The position numbers and the translations under genes were made by a program. Of a stretch of DNA of 64,000 nt, positions 49,140-60,263 are shown one piece after another. The DNA is taken from contig CAUYUJ010018642.1 in NCBI GenBank assembly GCA_963575745.1, positions 5,001 to 69,000 on the forward strand, read 5' to 3'. The notes under the pieces are model-generated. The model was not told the origin of the DNA and searched no databases. It worked only from the letters and a program-made list of their open reading frames with translations. How positions within the stretch are numbered: position 1 is the first letter of the stretch; each line of letters begins with the position of its first letter. Source of the DNA: Prorocentrum cordatum (Eukaryota; Sar; Dinophyceae; Prorocentrales; Prorocentraceae).

Positions 49140-50180
49140 GGCGTGGGGGTCTGAGTGTTTTTTTTTCCGGTCGAAACTCACCAACAACCTTTCTCAAGCT
49201 GTGGTTCTGGGAAGTTTAGTTGGGTTTCCCCTGGACCCTCCCTCAACCAAAGCCTCTTCTAGGGAGATTTCTCAGTCATCAAGACGGTTTTCCCCCCGAC
49301 CTCTTCCAACAAAAGCACCTCATGGTTTTGTTTGGATAGTGGAAAAGGAGTTTCCCACACACTCTCCCACCCACCCAACAAAAACAAACAACAGTTTTTG
49401 TTGTTTCTGTATGGGGGTTCAGCAGGTGTTCCCCCTCCGATTTTTCCACTTCAGAAAGGTCTTGGGGGGGTTGGGGGGATTTCCCCCAAGGACTCTCCCC
49501 CAAACCCACCTCAACAGTTTATGTAGGGGGGCAGGGGGCCTTCCGAACCTGCTCAAAACACCACCGTCGGGGTGTTTTTTTTTGAGAAGGGTTCGGAAGG
49601 TTTCCCCCCCGACGGTTTGTTTTTTCGGGGGAGGGGGAATCCCCCCTAAACGAACCTGGAAAAAAACCTTGTCCAAGGTTTTGTTTCACATATGTTGTTT
49701 CCTTATCCTGTCCGAGCCCCTTCAAAAACCTCACTCAGGGTGTTTTTTGGGGGTTACGTGGATGTTCTCTCCGAGTCCTGTCAAAAGCACCCGTCAGGGG
49801 GTGGTTTGGGGGGAGGGGTCTGGGCTTCTTCCGGACCCCCCTAAAAACATGTTGCAAACCACCAAGAACTCTCTTCAGATGCAATCTCGGGAGGCTTAAG
49901 AAGGCTTCCCCCACAACCTGAAGTAGGGTGGGGGGTTTCCTTTCAAGCAAGAATCCTGCTGGGGTTTTTTTTAGGGGGTCTCGGGGTGATTCGTGAACCC
50001 TTATAACAACCCAGCTCTGAGGTTTTTTTTTGTTCGGAAGGGGTTTGGTGCGCCTCTCCCTGGACCTTTCACACAAACTCCCCTTCAGGGGGGTTGTCGG
50101 GGATGGTTAGAAGTGTTACCCCCCCGCCCACCCCCCACCACAAACCGCCCTCAGGAGGACTTTTGGCGGAGTTCGGGGAG
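49140..50180. repeat. G/C-tract satellite, locus 2
   Basis: Around fifteen degenerate 65-70-bp units with the pattern T-rich segment, G-run, GGTTTCCCCCC and CCAAAA. Each unit can fold G-run to C-run. Confidence 0.7.
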
Positions 50181-50399
50181 TTTCCCACCCGTGCGGGCAA
50201 TACTTCTGTCCATGTCCACTGCGATATGGAGTTTCGGGTTCCCTTCCCCAGAAACCAGAGGCGCGCCGGATATGGATGAATTTGCCCTCTAGAGGCTCGA
50301 TTTTTTTTCATATCCAGTGCGCCTCGGCCTTGTGACGCTCCTTCCCAAAAAATCCACGACGCACTGGATATGGATATGAACCTTGCCCGCAACCCGGAC
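50181..50399. other. Spacer
   Basis: GGATATGGAT at about 50267 and 50377 and CATATCCAGTGCG at 50310 form direct and inverted pairs; no gene recognised. Confidence 0.4.
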
Positions 50400-51220
50400 T
50401 CTCGCCAGACAGCCCTCTTTGGTACTGTCGTGCCTCTCTGCCGTGCACCACCCTCTGCTAGACGAGGCCCCCGCCCAAGCTGAAAGTAACATCCGCGGTG
50501 CTAGGCGTGCTCCTCTGCTGCGCGCCACCCGCTGCTCATCGAGGGCCTCTCCCCAAGCTGATAGAAGAAGACATCCTTGGTACTGGACTTGCACCTCTGC
50601 CGTGCACCACCCGCTGCTAGACGAGGCCCCTCCCCAAGTTGTCTCAAGGCTCTCGGAGGCTTTCGGATGCCCCCCCGCTCTGCTGTGCAGCACCCGCTGC
50701 TCCACGAGGCCCCTCCCCAAGCTGGTTAAGAAGCATCCTTGGTACTAGACGCGGCCCCCTGCTGTGCACCACCCGCTGCTAGACACTACTAGACGAGGCA
50801 CCTCCCTAAGGTGAGTAACACAAGCATCTTTGGTGCTAGACGCGCCCTCCTTGTGTGCACCGCCCGTAGCTAGACAGAGCCCCTGCCCAAGTTGATTGGG
50901 AGGCATCCTTGGTACTGGGCGTGCCTCTCTGCTGTGCAGCTCCCGCTGCTAGACGAGACTCTTCTTCAAGCTGGTCCAGGAAAGCATCCTTGGTACTGGA
51001 CGTGCCTCTCTGCTGTGCATCGCCCGCTGCTCCACGAGACCCCTTCCCAAGCTGGTTCAGGAAGCATCCCTGGTACCTGGACGTGCCTCTCTGCCGTGCA
51101 TCGCCCGCTGCTCGACGAGGCCCCTCCCTGAGCAGGAACAAATTGTCCTTGGCAGTAGAGGTGCTCTTGTGCCGTGCGCCATCCTCTGCTAGGCGAGGCA
51201 CCTCCCCACGCTGATGAAAC
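50400..51220. repeat. ~78-bp tandem repeat, ten units
   Basis: TGC(T/C)GTGCA(C/T)C(A/G)CCCGCTGCT followed by (A/C)GACGAG(G/A)CCCC recurs at about 50443, 50515, 50598, 50680, 50759, 50852, 50928, 51010, 51090 and 51168; two further copies lie at about 51332 and 51432 beyond a CTC tract. The minus strand stays open as SSxGRCTAERHVQ-like text because the period is often a multiple of three. Confidence 0.8.
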
Positions 51221-51221
51221 G

Positions 51222-51313
51222 TGCATCCTTCCTCCTCCTCCTTCTCCTCCTCCTCCTCCTCCTCTCCTCCTCCTCCTCCTCCTCCTCCTCCTCCTCCTCC
51301 TCCTCCTCCTCCT
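51222..51313. repeat. (CTC)n microsatellite
   Basis: About 90 bp of TCC/CTC triplets inserted between units of the 78-bp repeat. Confidence 0.95.
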
Positions 51314-51494
51314 GGCGCCAGACGTGTCCCTCTGCTGTGCACCACCCGCTGCAAGGCGAGAGGCCCGTCCCCCACGTCGAACCTGGAAGCCCATCGGGGG
51401 CGTCTCCGGAGGCCCCCGCTCTGCCGTGCAGCACGCGCTGCTCGCTCGAGCCTTTTTTGGGGAAACAAACAAACAAAACGCAACCCTGACCCCC

Positions 51495-51652
51495 TCCTCC
51501 TGCTCCTCCTCCTCCTCCTCCTCCTCCTCCTCCTCCCCATCCTCCTCCTCCTCCTCCTCCTCCTCCTCCTCCTCTTCCTCTTCCTCTTCCTCTTCCTCCT
51601 CCTCCTCCTCATCCTCCTCCTCCTCCTCCCCCTCCTCCTCCTCCTCCTCGCT
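51495..51652. repeat. (CTC)n microsatellite
   Basis: About 158 bp of CTC triplets with CTT variants. Confidence 0.95.
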
Positions 51653-52640
51653 CGAACCTTTTTGGGGGGTCTGGGGTGAAAGCCCCCTGACCCCCTTCAA
51701 GAAAAACACGCAACCCCCTCCCGAGATGGGTTTTTCGGGGGGTGCGCGGGGAAATATCTCCTTACCCCCGTCTAAAACAATCGGGGGTGGACAGAACCCC
51801 CAACAGTGACACGTCGATTAGTGAATTGTCCGTTTTCGGTTCTCGAGAGGGCGCCGTGGCCGTTATTTTCCAGGCTTGCGCCCGCCAGAATTGGGCCCGA
51901 GGTCGTTTTCACTAAACCACGTTTTACTAAAGGGAGGTCTGTCCACCGCCGAGAAAGCCCCCTGACCCCCTTCAAGCAAAACACGCAGCCCCCTCCCGAG
52001 ATGGTTTTTTCGGGGGTTGCGCGGGGAACTATCTCCTTACCCCCCTCTAAAACAACCCTCGCTCATATTAGGTTTTTGGCGGGGGGGTAGTGGGACACTT
52101 CCCCAATCCCCACCAAAAAACATTCATGGTTTTCTCAAGGGGATCGGGAGGAACGCCCCCTAACTCACCTGAAAACCTACCTTTGAGGCTTTTTGTTGGG
52201 GGGGTGATTTCGGGGGGAGACCCCCCTACCACCGGCAAAAAATCATTTGATGAGTTTTCTGGGAAGGGGGTCGGGGAGGGACCCCCTCCTACCCCTCCCG
52301 CAAAATTCTCCCTGAGGAGGATTTTGATGGGGGTTCTGGCAGAACAACTCTCCAACCTCTTTGAGGTGAGTTTTTGGAGGGGGTCCGGGAGGAAAACCCC
52401 CCTAACCTTTCCAAAACCTTGCAGGGCGCTTTTTCGAGTGTTTGGGAGGGAAACCTCCCAATCCCCCCCAATACCCACCTGAGGGTTTTTGTTCGGGGGA
52501 TGGGTCGGGGGGAACAATTTTGAACCCCCCGCAAGGCCCCCCTCCACAAGAGGGGGTATGTTTTTTGTCTTTCTATTTTGGTTGTCCGACATTCTGAGTT
52601 CCGGAAGCCCAGAAAGGGACACCCCTCTATTCTTCCACAG
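51653..52640. repeat. G/C-tract satellite, locus 3 (interrupted by family Q)
   Basis: Units as at 46.2 and 49.1 kb, clearest at 52180-52530 with a period of about 65-70 bp. 51665-51790 and 51955-52060 are near-identical (AAAGCCCCCTGACCCCCTTC) on either side of the family Q element. Confidence 0.72.
51810..51955. mobile_element. Dispersed repeat, family Q, copy 2
   Basis: GACACGTCGATTAGTGAATT at the left and TTTACTAAAGGGAGG then TCTGTCCACC at the right. GGTGGACAGA just outside the left end (51787-51796) is the inverse of the right end, so the element may start there. Confidence 0.6.
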
Positions 52641-52654
52641 CCCCCCTCAAGGGT

Positions 52655-53020
52655 TTGTTGTGTGTGTGTTTGTATGTATGTACTTGTTGTTGCTGTTGTT
52701 GCTGCTGTTGTCGCTGCTGTTATTGTTGTGTGCGTTATTGTATTTGTTGCTGTTGCTGTTGTGGTTGTCGTTGTTGTTGTATTTGTTGTTGTAGTCATTG
52801 TTATCCTTGTTGCTGTTGTTGTAGTTGCTGTTGTTGGTGGTGTTGTTGTGGTTGTTGTTGTAAGTATTGTTGTTGATGTTGCTGGTGCTGTTGTAGTTGC
52901 TCTTCTTGCTGCTGCTGCGGTTGCTGTTGCTGCTGCTGCTGCTGTTGTCGTTGCTGTTGTTGTTGCTGTTGCTGTTGCTATTGTGGTTGTTGTAGTTGTT
53001 GTTGTTGTTGATGTGGAATA
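52655..53020. repeat. (TTG)n-type degenerate trinucleotide tract
   Basis: TTG, CTG and GTT triplets with ATT variants for about 365 bp, then a TG-rich tail to 53160. Confidence 0.92.
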
Positions 53021-53257
53021 CGCGTTAACGGACACTCGAGCATGTGAGAGCGAACAGTCTTGACATGATTGTTGTTGTTTTTGTTTTGTTGTCGGTGTTG
53101 GTGTAGGTGTTGGTGTTGGTGTGTGAATTTGTGTGTGTGTGTGTGTCTGTGTGTGTTTGAGTTTTCTTACTTGTGCGGAGGCCGTGCCCTCCCCCCCAAA
53201 AATGACCCTCCCCCCACCAGGCTCCGACCCCCCCCCCCTCCCTCAGCGGGGGTAGTA

Positions 53258-53414
53258 GTCGAGTAGTGGATCGACCACCGAATTGATTTACCCTAGAATC
53301 AACGATTCGTCGAATCAGTTAGGGTCTACGAAGATTCCACGTATTCGTTTGCAGATTCGACGAACAAGCCACTTTTGGGGATAAATCAACTCCGCAGTCG
53401 ATCCCCTGCTCGAA
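53258..53414. mobile_element. TIR element, family J, copy 2
   Basis: TCGAGTAGTGGATCGACCAC on the left and GCAGTCGATCCCCTGCTCGA on the right; shared TTGATTTA(C/T)CCC next to both ends. Same family as 4487-4665. Confidence 0.72.
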
Positions 53415-53528
53415 GCAGGTTCTTTTAGAGGGGGGGGAGCCCGGAGCGTCCCACCCCAGTCTCCCCAAATGATGTGGCGCTTCTCGGCGGCGCGCGCTTT
53501 CTGGTCCTACCGCCTGGGCAGCGATCTA

Positions 53529-53725
53529 CAGTCAGAAACCCGAATAAGGACGCGCGACTCTGCTCAGGGTACCCCTGCGTCCTTGCTCTTCCTTGCTCTT
53601 GCGTCTTTGCTCTTCCTTGCTATTGCGTCCTTGTGGTTTTTGTCGTCCGCCGCCCCAGAAATCCCAACTTCGGCCTCTGAGGGTCTTGCTTCTTTGCCGC
53701 GCGTCCTTATTAGGGTCTTTGACTG
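53529..53725. mobile_element. TIR element, family B, copy 2, flanked by TA
   Basis: TA (53527-53528), CAGTCAGAAACCCGAATAAG to TTATTAGGGTCTTTGACTG, TA (53726-53727). Inverted relative to copy 1. The interior has an expanded TTGCTCTTCC/GCGTC(C/T)TTG repeat, making it 24 bp longer. Confidence 0.82.
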
Positions 53726-53819
53726 TACTTCAAGATGCTTGGAATGTGTGCTTGCCACCGTTGGCGCCGCCACCAGGGCGTCGCCGCAGCAGTCGCCGCC
53801 CGCCCCCCCGCGCGCCGGT

Positions 53820-53970
53820 TCGGCTCGGCCAGGGGGGGAGGAGGGGGAGGAGGGGGAGGAGGAGGAGGAGGACGAGGAGGACGAGGAGGGGGAGGAGGAG
53901 GGGGAGGAGGAGGAGGGGGAGGAGGAGGGAGGGGGAGGAGGAGGAGGAGGAGGAGGAGGGGAAGGAGGCT
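53820..53970. repeat. (GGA)n microsatellite
   Basis: GGA/GAG triplets with GAC and GGG variants. Confidence 0.95.
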
Positions 53971-54139
53971 CCTTCTGCGTCCCAAGGAGGACGGCCAGCG
54001 CCTGCCGACGACGAACCTCCGCGCCGGCGGCCTCAGGTACTGAGAGCGGGCGCAGGCTGCCCCGCTCCTCCGGGGAGGAGGAGGCACGGTAGAAGGAAGC
54101 ACTTGGTGTGATGGGCTTGCTTTCCACCACCACAACCTT

Positions 54140-54232
54140 GCGTTGGAGGGGGAAGGAGGAGGAGGACGAAGAGGAGGAGGGAGGAGGAGGAAGAGGAGAA
54201 GGAGGAGGAGGAGGACGAGGAGGAGGAGGAGG
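54140..54232. repeat. (GGA)n microsatellite
   Basis: GGA/GAA triplets. CTTGCTTTCCACCACCACAA (54117) and its near complement TTGTTGTGGTGGTGGAAAAC (54250) flank it, so the pair can fold. Confidence 0.9.
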
Positions 54233-54716
54233 ACCCCCTCCCGCTCCAACTTGTTGTGGTGGTGGAAAACAGGCCCATCATAGTGGACTCTCCCCCGCCC
54301 CTCAAAACTCAAAGTTGGCAAGCGCGGGGGAGACTGCGGTCGACACGCAGCTGATGCAACCCGCCGCCAGCACTGATCATTGGGGGGGCATTGACAGATG
54401 AATGCGGCATTAGTGTTCGCTTATTTCTTCCGAGGCCTGTACCTCTGCCAGCCCTTCCGCCGTTGCCGCCTTGTTCTTGGCCTCCTGGGAGGCCCTCGTC
54501 GCCAGGGCCGGATGCGCCTCGAAGCCCTTGTCAGAATCCGAACGCAGCCTGGGAGAGGTCCAGGGCATGGTCGGGCGGTGCTAGGACGAGGCTAAATCCG
54601 TTCCAGAGCGTTCTGGAGCGCTCTCAAAGTGTTCTGGAACGCTCTGGGAGGGCCGCGGCGCCGGAGACATCTTCAGAACCGCTGGAGCTCAGAGACTCTC
54701 GATATACAGTCGGGGC
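54233..54716. other. Spacer without recognised gene
   Basis: TTCTGGA(G/A)CGCTCT recurs around 54610-54640 as a short repeat. No gene recognised. Confidence 0.4.
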
Positions 54717-54881
54717 GCTGAAGAAGGAACCCTTTTCGTTGGGGAGGGGCTCCGTGTTCCTAAGTTGTTTCGCAGTTTGCCTCAGGATTTCCTCAGGTTT
54801 TCGATGGGAGATCGAAGTACAACTGACGGAAAATGGGGCCTCGTTTGTCATTTCTTGTTCCTTAGGTCAACGCCCCAACTG
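54717..54881. mobile_element. TIR element, family A, copy 3
   Basis: TA (54715-54716), CAGTCGGGGCGCTGAAGAAG to GGTCAACGCCCCAACTG, then CA (54882-54883), a decayed TA. 165 bp. Confidence 0.82.
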
Positions 54882-55896
54882 CATCATTGCCCGAACTTAT
54901 CCTCGTCCTGGCTTCGACTCAGCATCGGTGCCCTTGGCTCTTGCAGTCCTGGCGGCGCGCGGGAGGGGGAGCCATCGGGCGGGCACTGTGGTGCCGCAGG
55001 TGCGGGGCGCGGAGCAGCAGCGCCGCGCGCCGTTTCGTGTGGATGCCCTGTTGGGCAGGGCCGGCGCCGAGCAAAGTGCGCCGGGGAGGGGGAGGGATTG
55101 TGGTGGGGGGGAGAGGGGAGGCAGGGCAGTGTGGGGGAGGCAGGCAGGGGGGATGGAATGGGGGAGAGAGGAGGACGTGTGTGAGGAACAGGAGGGGCAA
55201 AGACCGGGAGAGCTAGAATGGGGAGCAAGAGGATTTGAAGAGGAGGAGGAGGGCTGGGATTGATTGGCAAGTCGTGCGCCGAACAGTACGTCGACAGAGG
55301 TTTTTGCCGAAAGCGATGACAACAAAGCGCTTCTCAAAATCCGGCCCCCACGATGGCGATGCAGACGCGCAGCTCGCGTTTAAAATTGCACGATGAATGC
55401 AACCGCAACTTGCGCAACATGTTTGACCGCTCGGATGTTCCTCTGCAGCTCGCGGTCAAATATGCATCCGCCGTCAGGTGATGTCTCAACTGTGTTCTTC
55501 ATCTGTGGCAGCGGTGTGTATGCTTGAGCGCCGAAGAACAGCCGTGACCGTGCGAGCGCACGGCAGATCCTGAATCCTTCTGCCAGTTCAGCTCCCGATT
55601 GTGCTGACGGTCCGCGATCGCAACATCGTCCACCAGAAGCCGAGCATTCAAGCGAGATTCACGAAGGTAGGCGCCGAACGCGCCGGTGTGGCTTCTATGT
55701 CCTGCGTCCACATGCTCGGAAGTGCCCCCTGCGTTGTGAGCCTGGTAGGCCCTGTCGGGCAGCACTGCGGCCGCGTCTTGCGGCCGTGCGGCCACAGACT
55801 CCATTGCAGAGCCGGGCTCAGCGTGCATTCGTGCGACACGCTTGGTGCACTGCGGTTCTGGGCCCGACGCGACGCCCGTTGCCGAGCACTGTCGCA
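54882..55896. other. Stretch without a recognised gene
   Basis: 55080-55240 is G/A-rich. 55270-55520 is less GC-rich, with GACCGCTCGGATGTTCCTCT and GCAGCTCGCG(T/G)T(T/C)AAA occurring twice. A minus frame (55945 to 55499) contains LLVDDVAIAD but nothing else resembling a polymerase. Confidence 0.45.
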
Positions 55897-56096
55897 GGCC
55901 TAGAGGTTGACACCACCAACACCAATATCGGCGGTGCTCCTCCACTGAGGGAAGAAGAGCCCAGTCTCGGTGATGGTGGTGATGTCCTGTCTTCCAAGTG
56001 ACCGAACTATATTACCACCAACGCCGAAATCCAGGATCATCTTCCCGCTGTGGAGGCAGACCCCTGTGTTGGTGTTGGTGCCCATTTCCAGGCCTC
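55897..56096. mobile_element. TIR element, family H, copy 2 (uninterrupted)
   Basis: CTAGAGGTTGACACCACCAA at the left and TTGGTGTTGGTGCCCATTTC then CAGGCCTC at the right, inverted ends of about 45 bp. Confidence 0.8.
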
Positions 56097-56900
56097 CACC
56101 TCCTCCTCCTCCTCCTCCTCCTCCTCCTCCCTCTCCTCCTCCCTCTCCTCCTCCTCCTCCTCCTCCTCCTCCTCCTCCTCCTCCTCCTCCTCCTCCTCCT
56201 CCTCCTCCTCCTCCTCTCTCCCTCTCCTCCTCCTCCCTCCTCCTCTATGCTGGAAAGCTTCGGCAGCGGCGTGCCGGCGGGGGCCAGGCGGGGAGGGCAG
56301 CCTTCTGGGAGGAGCCCCGCCTCTAAGAAGCCGTGCTCGTCCGCCCTCCTCCTCCTCCTCATCCTCCTCCTCCTCCTCCTCCTCCTCCTCCTCCTCCTCC
56401 TCCTCCTCCTCTCCTCCCTCTCCTCCCTCTCCTCCCTCTCCTCTTCCTCCTCCTCCTCCCTCTCCTCCTCCTCCTCCTCCTCCTCCTCCTCCTCCTCCTC
56501 CTCCTCCTCCTCCTCCTCCTCCCCTCCTCCTCCTCCTCCTCCTCCTCCTCCTCCTCCTCCTCCTCCTCCTCCTCTCTCTCCTCCCTCTCCTCCTCCCTCT
56601 CCTCCTCCCTCTCCTCCTCCTCCTCCTCCTCCTCCTCCTCCTCCTCCTCCTCCTCCTCCTCCCTCTCCTCCTCCTCCCTCCTCCTCCTCCTCCTCCTCCT
56701 CCTCCTCCTCCTCTCCTCCTCCTCCTCCTCCTCCTCCTCCTCCTCCTCCTCCCTCCTCCTCCTCCTCCTCCTCCTCCTCCTCCTCCTCCTCCTCCTCCCT
56801 CTCCTCCTCCCTCTCCTCCTCCCTCTCCTCCTCCCTCTCCTCCTCCCTCTCCTCCTTCTCCTCCTTCTTCTCCTCCTCCGCCTCCTCCTCCTCCTCCTAT
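56097..56900. repeat. Very long (CTC)n microsatellite
   Basis: About 800 bp of CTC with regular CTCTCC/CCTCTC variants, broken only by about 95 bp of other sequence at 56245-56340. The Ser/Leu/Pro homopolymer frames are artefacts. Confidence 0.95.
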
Positions 56901-57044
56901 GTTTTTAGCAAGTTAGGCAAGCACGGGGTCAGGATATATATCGGCAGAGAAGCCCTCCACAAACTGTCAGCAGGAGACCCAGGAGTCTCACAAGGTCCCC
57001 TCTCGTGGATCCCCATGAATGGGGCCCTCCATTCCAACAGAGCT

Positions 57045-57841
57045 CAGGAATCCAGTCAAAAGGATGAAGACGGCTCTGAAACGCTCCAGTCGTTATTCTG
57101 TTGCGGCCTCATTCCAGATATTGCTCAGGCCTGTTGCATTTCTAAGCAGAAATCCAACACATCATTTTCACGACATGGGCAGGAAAGGGATTCTTCATGT
57201 GGAAGGAGGTTCGTCTTTACGGACGGGAGTGGAGTCTACTCTGATATCCCGTACATGCGAAGTGCTGGGTGGGCTGTAGTGGTCTTCGACAGTGATAGAC
57301 GGCGCATTGCCAGATATTATGGCGAGATGCCCTATGACATATGCCTGCAGCCGGCAGCAACATGGGGTGAGAGTTACGCGATGCTGGGTGTGAGTAGACT
57401 AACCCTTGTCACGTACACGTTTTTGTCGGATTGCCAAGGCACATTATCTTGGTGCAGACCCCTAGCCTCGCGGTGGGGACAGCGAATTCCAGGGCGAACC
57501 CTTGGAAGCAAGTTACCCTAACCGAAGATTTTCACAAGCAGAACGTCAAGCATGTCAAAGGGCATGCTACTCCTAACGATGTGATCGAGGGTGTGGTTTC
57601 AGACTTTGAGAAGACGGGTAACTCTACTGCAGATGCCTTGGCGAAAAGGGGAGCTGCCCACAGCATGCCAGAGTACGAGCATGTTCGTTTCTTCCGTGGG
57701 TGTAAGAAGTTGCATGCACTGTTACTGCGGTGTCTAGACAGCTTCCAAGCTTGGTTGTATGACTCTAACGCGGAAATCCTCAACTACAATTTCCCTTGGG
57801 AAGAGGAAAAGTTGCAATTGCAGCCGCAACCCACTGATTAG
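57045..57841 (+). pseudogene. Retroelement-type RNase H, frameshifted
   Basis: In the first frame: HGQERDSSCGRRFVFTDGSG (catalytic Asp), SAGWAVVVFDSD, TWGESYAMLGVSRLTLV (catalytic Glu) and FLSDCQGTLSW (catalytic Asp). Near 57445 the frame changes, and the second frame continues HIILVQTPSLAVGTANSRAN, KHVKGHATPNDV (His), then EKTGNSTADALAKRGAAHS (final Asp) and ends at a TAG at 57839. Together these are the D-E-D-H-D set of RNase H1-type domains in LINE elements. GC content is lower than in retro-2's RNase H and the two are not close, so this is a different lineage. No RT is seen upstream; an 800-bp CTC tract precedes it. A short intron instead of a frameshift is not excluded. Confidence 0.68.
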
Positions 57842-58410
57842 ATCATCCTTGGAAGACGAAGTGGATGGTTGCCTGGAGCCGTGAAAGGCTGCCAATCGCA
57901 GCTTCGTGGAGTACCCGGTGGTGGATTCGCCGACATTTCTTTTGTTCGGTTCGACGAATCATCGGGGCCTTGCCCAAACGTGTAAGGGCAAGCATGGTGG
58001 CGGCAGAGAGGTCGAGAATCGCAGACACTTGGACAATCTAAAACACCCTCAGGCCATACGTGCGGAGGTTCGTCTGGAGTCGCCGAGGTCTAATTCGGGG
58101 CCTGTCAGAGATATAGTCAGAGCTGCCAAGAAGTGCGAATTGGAGGTGGCAAACCACTCTTCGCATATCCCAGTAAAGAAGCAGGGGCTCCTGGACACAT
58201 CGAAGATTCTCCTGGCCCGCGGGCTCGACTACTACGCCGTTACAAAAGTTCGTCACGCTTCATGAGAGCTTGAAGGTGGCATGGGTTTCGTGTCTTCCTT
58301 CCGCGTGAGCACGCGGGCAGAGGCTGACCACTGCCCTGGCCGCGCCGAGCTGGCCCCCCCTTCCCCCCTAGAATCCTAGCGGACTGAGTCAAGAGCGGTC
58401 GGATCAAAGA
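57842..58410. other. Flank of RNase H relic
   Basis: An open plus frame at 57906-58265 has moderate GC but no domain I recognise; it may be a further piece of the same retroelement. Confidence 0.4.
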
Positions 58411-58525
58411 TCCGGGATTTCTAAAAGTGGGATTTCATCCTTTACTATACTAGTATAGATTTGAAACGGGACATTTTGAAATCCCGACGTAAGTTCACAC
58501 GGTTCTAGAAATCCCACCGGGGCGG
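58411..58525. mobile_element. Small TIR-like element with central palindrome
   Basis: GGGATTTCTAAAA at the left and TTCTAGAAATCCC at the right are inverted; GGGATTTCA/TGAAATCCC pair inside. At 58446-58459 CTATACTAGTATAG is a perfect 14-bp palindrome. AT-rich against its surroundings. Confidence 0.5.
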
Positions 58526-58969
58526 GATTTGTCTTTGCTTATGCAAGATGATCGACTTTTATTTTATGACGAAACTTTTGTAACGCCGATGTATTAGGAG
58601 GCGGTGGAGCTAGGACGTGTCGCCGATGATGGTGAAGATCAGGGGTCTGGCGGAGCGCTCGGATGCGCAGTTTGATCCGCATGGGCGCCAATTTCAGTTT
58701 CAGAGCGATGCGAAGAGGTGGCGTTTGATCCGCCCGAGCCTCGCCGGCTCGTTTTGCTTTCGAGTCCTGCCTCGGGCAGGCTCATTCGTCGCGGCAGGCG
58801 ACGTCCGCCCGAGCCCCTTGTGCGCGTAGCGTTGCTGGCCCTTGGGGGCGCTGTGCGGCGGGCGCGCCCAGCTTGTTCTGCCGCGCAGTGCTCGGCCGTG
58901 TGGGCCGAGTGCTGCGCCATCCTTGCTTCCGCGTGGGCGCTTGTTTCGTGACCCTCGCGCTGCGCCTCC
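58526..58969. other. Stretch without a recognised gene
   Basis: GC-rich; GTTTGATCCGC occurs twice (58671, 58724). Nothing gene-like recognised. Confidence 0.4.
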
Positions 58970-59095
58970 TTCTCCTCCTCCTCCTCCTCCTCCTCCTCCT
59001 CCTCCTCCTCCTCCTCCTCCTCCTCCTCCTCCCCCTGCTCCTCCTCCTCCTCCTCCTCCTCCTCCTCCTCCTCCTCCTCCTCCTCCTCCTCCTCG
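58970..59095. repeat. (CTC)n microsatellite
   Basis: About 125 bp of CTC triplets with one CCC interruption. Confidence 0.95.
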
Positions 59096-60160
59096 GCGGG
59101 CTTCGTGCTGGCGAGCACGGGCCTGCCGCGGGCCCCGTGCTCCCTGGCGGCTCCGCGGGCGGCTGGCTCTGAGGTGGGCAGGTGCCTCTCCTCCCCGCCC
59201 TCTGGTGCCTGCCAGGGTGGTCCTGGCCTTCGGGGTTGCTTCCCTCCTTCTCCCTCCTTCCTTCCTTCCGTCCCTCCCTCCACTTCTTTCCTCCCCATCG
59301 GGCCTCTCCCTCCCTCTCCCTCCTTCCTTTTTCCCCTCCCGCCCTCCCGCCCTCCCCATCCATCCCTCGCCTCCTCGCCCTCCGTCCTCATCTTCCCTCC
59401 CCCTCCTCTCTCCTTCCTCTCCTCGCCCGCCTCTATCCTTCCCCTATAGCCACCTGAACCGCACCCTTGAGCACTCTACAACCCACATCCCATCATATCG
59501 TTCGAATGCTCCCAACCAAACCTTCGAAAACCACTCTTTCCTCTTGCTGTCCGTTTCGTTCCTGCCTCCCCGTGCTCCCCCCTTCCCTTACTTCCCCGCC
59601 CTCCCCCCCCTCCTCCCCGAAGCTTCGCTCGCGCGCGACAGCCGGCGTGAAAAGATGTGGGCTGTCGCCGCGGAGCCAGCGGGGAGAGGGTATTTTGGAG
59701 AGTCGAGGGCCCACGAGACGGGAAGGTGAGGATATCTGATATTGTTTCGGATGTGTGTTGGTACCCTTTTTTTCAGTAGTTTTCTCTGGATCCCGGACGA
59801 CTTCGGATGATGTTGGACAGTTCCAGAGGCGTCAAGAGAGAGTTTCCAGGGTGTTTTCGGGTGTCTTCGGATTGGAGGAAAGAGGATGAATTTGGCAGCG
59901 AGGAGGAGTATGGGAGATGGAGGAAGGGAGGGAATGAGGGTGGGAGGGGGGAGGGAGGGAGCGATGAGGTGGAGGAGCAGGACCAGTGTAAACCCAATAC
60001 TCATCAACGATATTGCAATACAGCCTCCGTCCAAGCTCCCTTTCCATAGGCACCTACACGGATTCATGTTCACTGAAAGACGAGCCCCCTTGGGGAACCG
60101 TTTCAACATCTGGGACATCATGCCGCGAATCACAGTTGTTGTGTCTCGACGATCCTGGGT
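59096..60160. other. Pyrimidine-rich stretch, then unassigned sequence
   Basis: 59240-59460 is CCCTCC/CTTCC-rich, and 59910-59970 is GGGAGG-rich. No gene recognised on either strand. Confidence 0.45.
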
Positions 60161-60263
60161 CGTGCCGGAACGCCGTGCCTGGGACCTCCATCTCCGCAGA
60201 TCCACGTGAGCGTTGCTCCCTGGCATTCCGACATCGTGCCGAAACGCAATGCCTGGGACGCGT
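60161..60263. repeat. ~74-bp repeat, two partial units
   Basis: CGTGCCG(G/A)AACGC(C/A)(G/A)TGCCTGGGAC starts at 60161 and 60235. Confidence 0.6.

Noticed and set aside
55499-55945. VDD motif (LLVDDVAIAD) as a possible reverse transcriptase active site
   Set aside because: No other RT motif surrounds it in any frame, and three residues are not enough.
56012-56916. Long Ser/Leu/Pro homopolymer frames
   Set aside because: Translation of the (CTC)n microsatellite in three frames.
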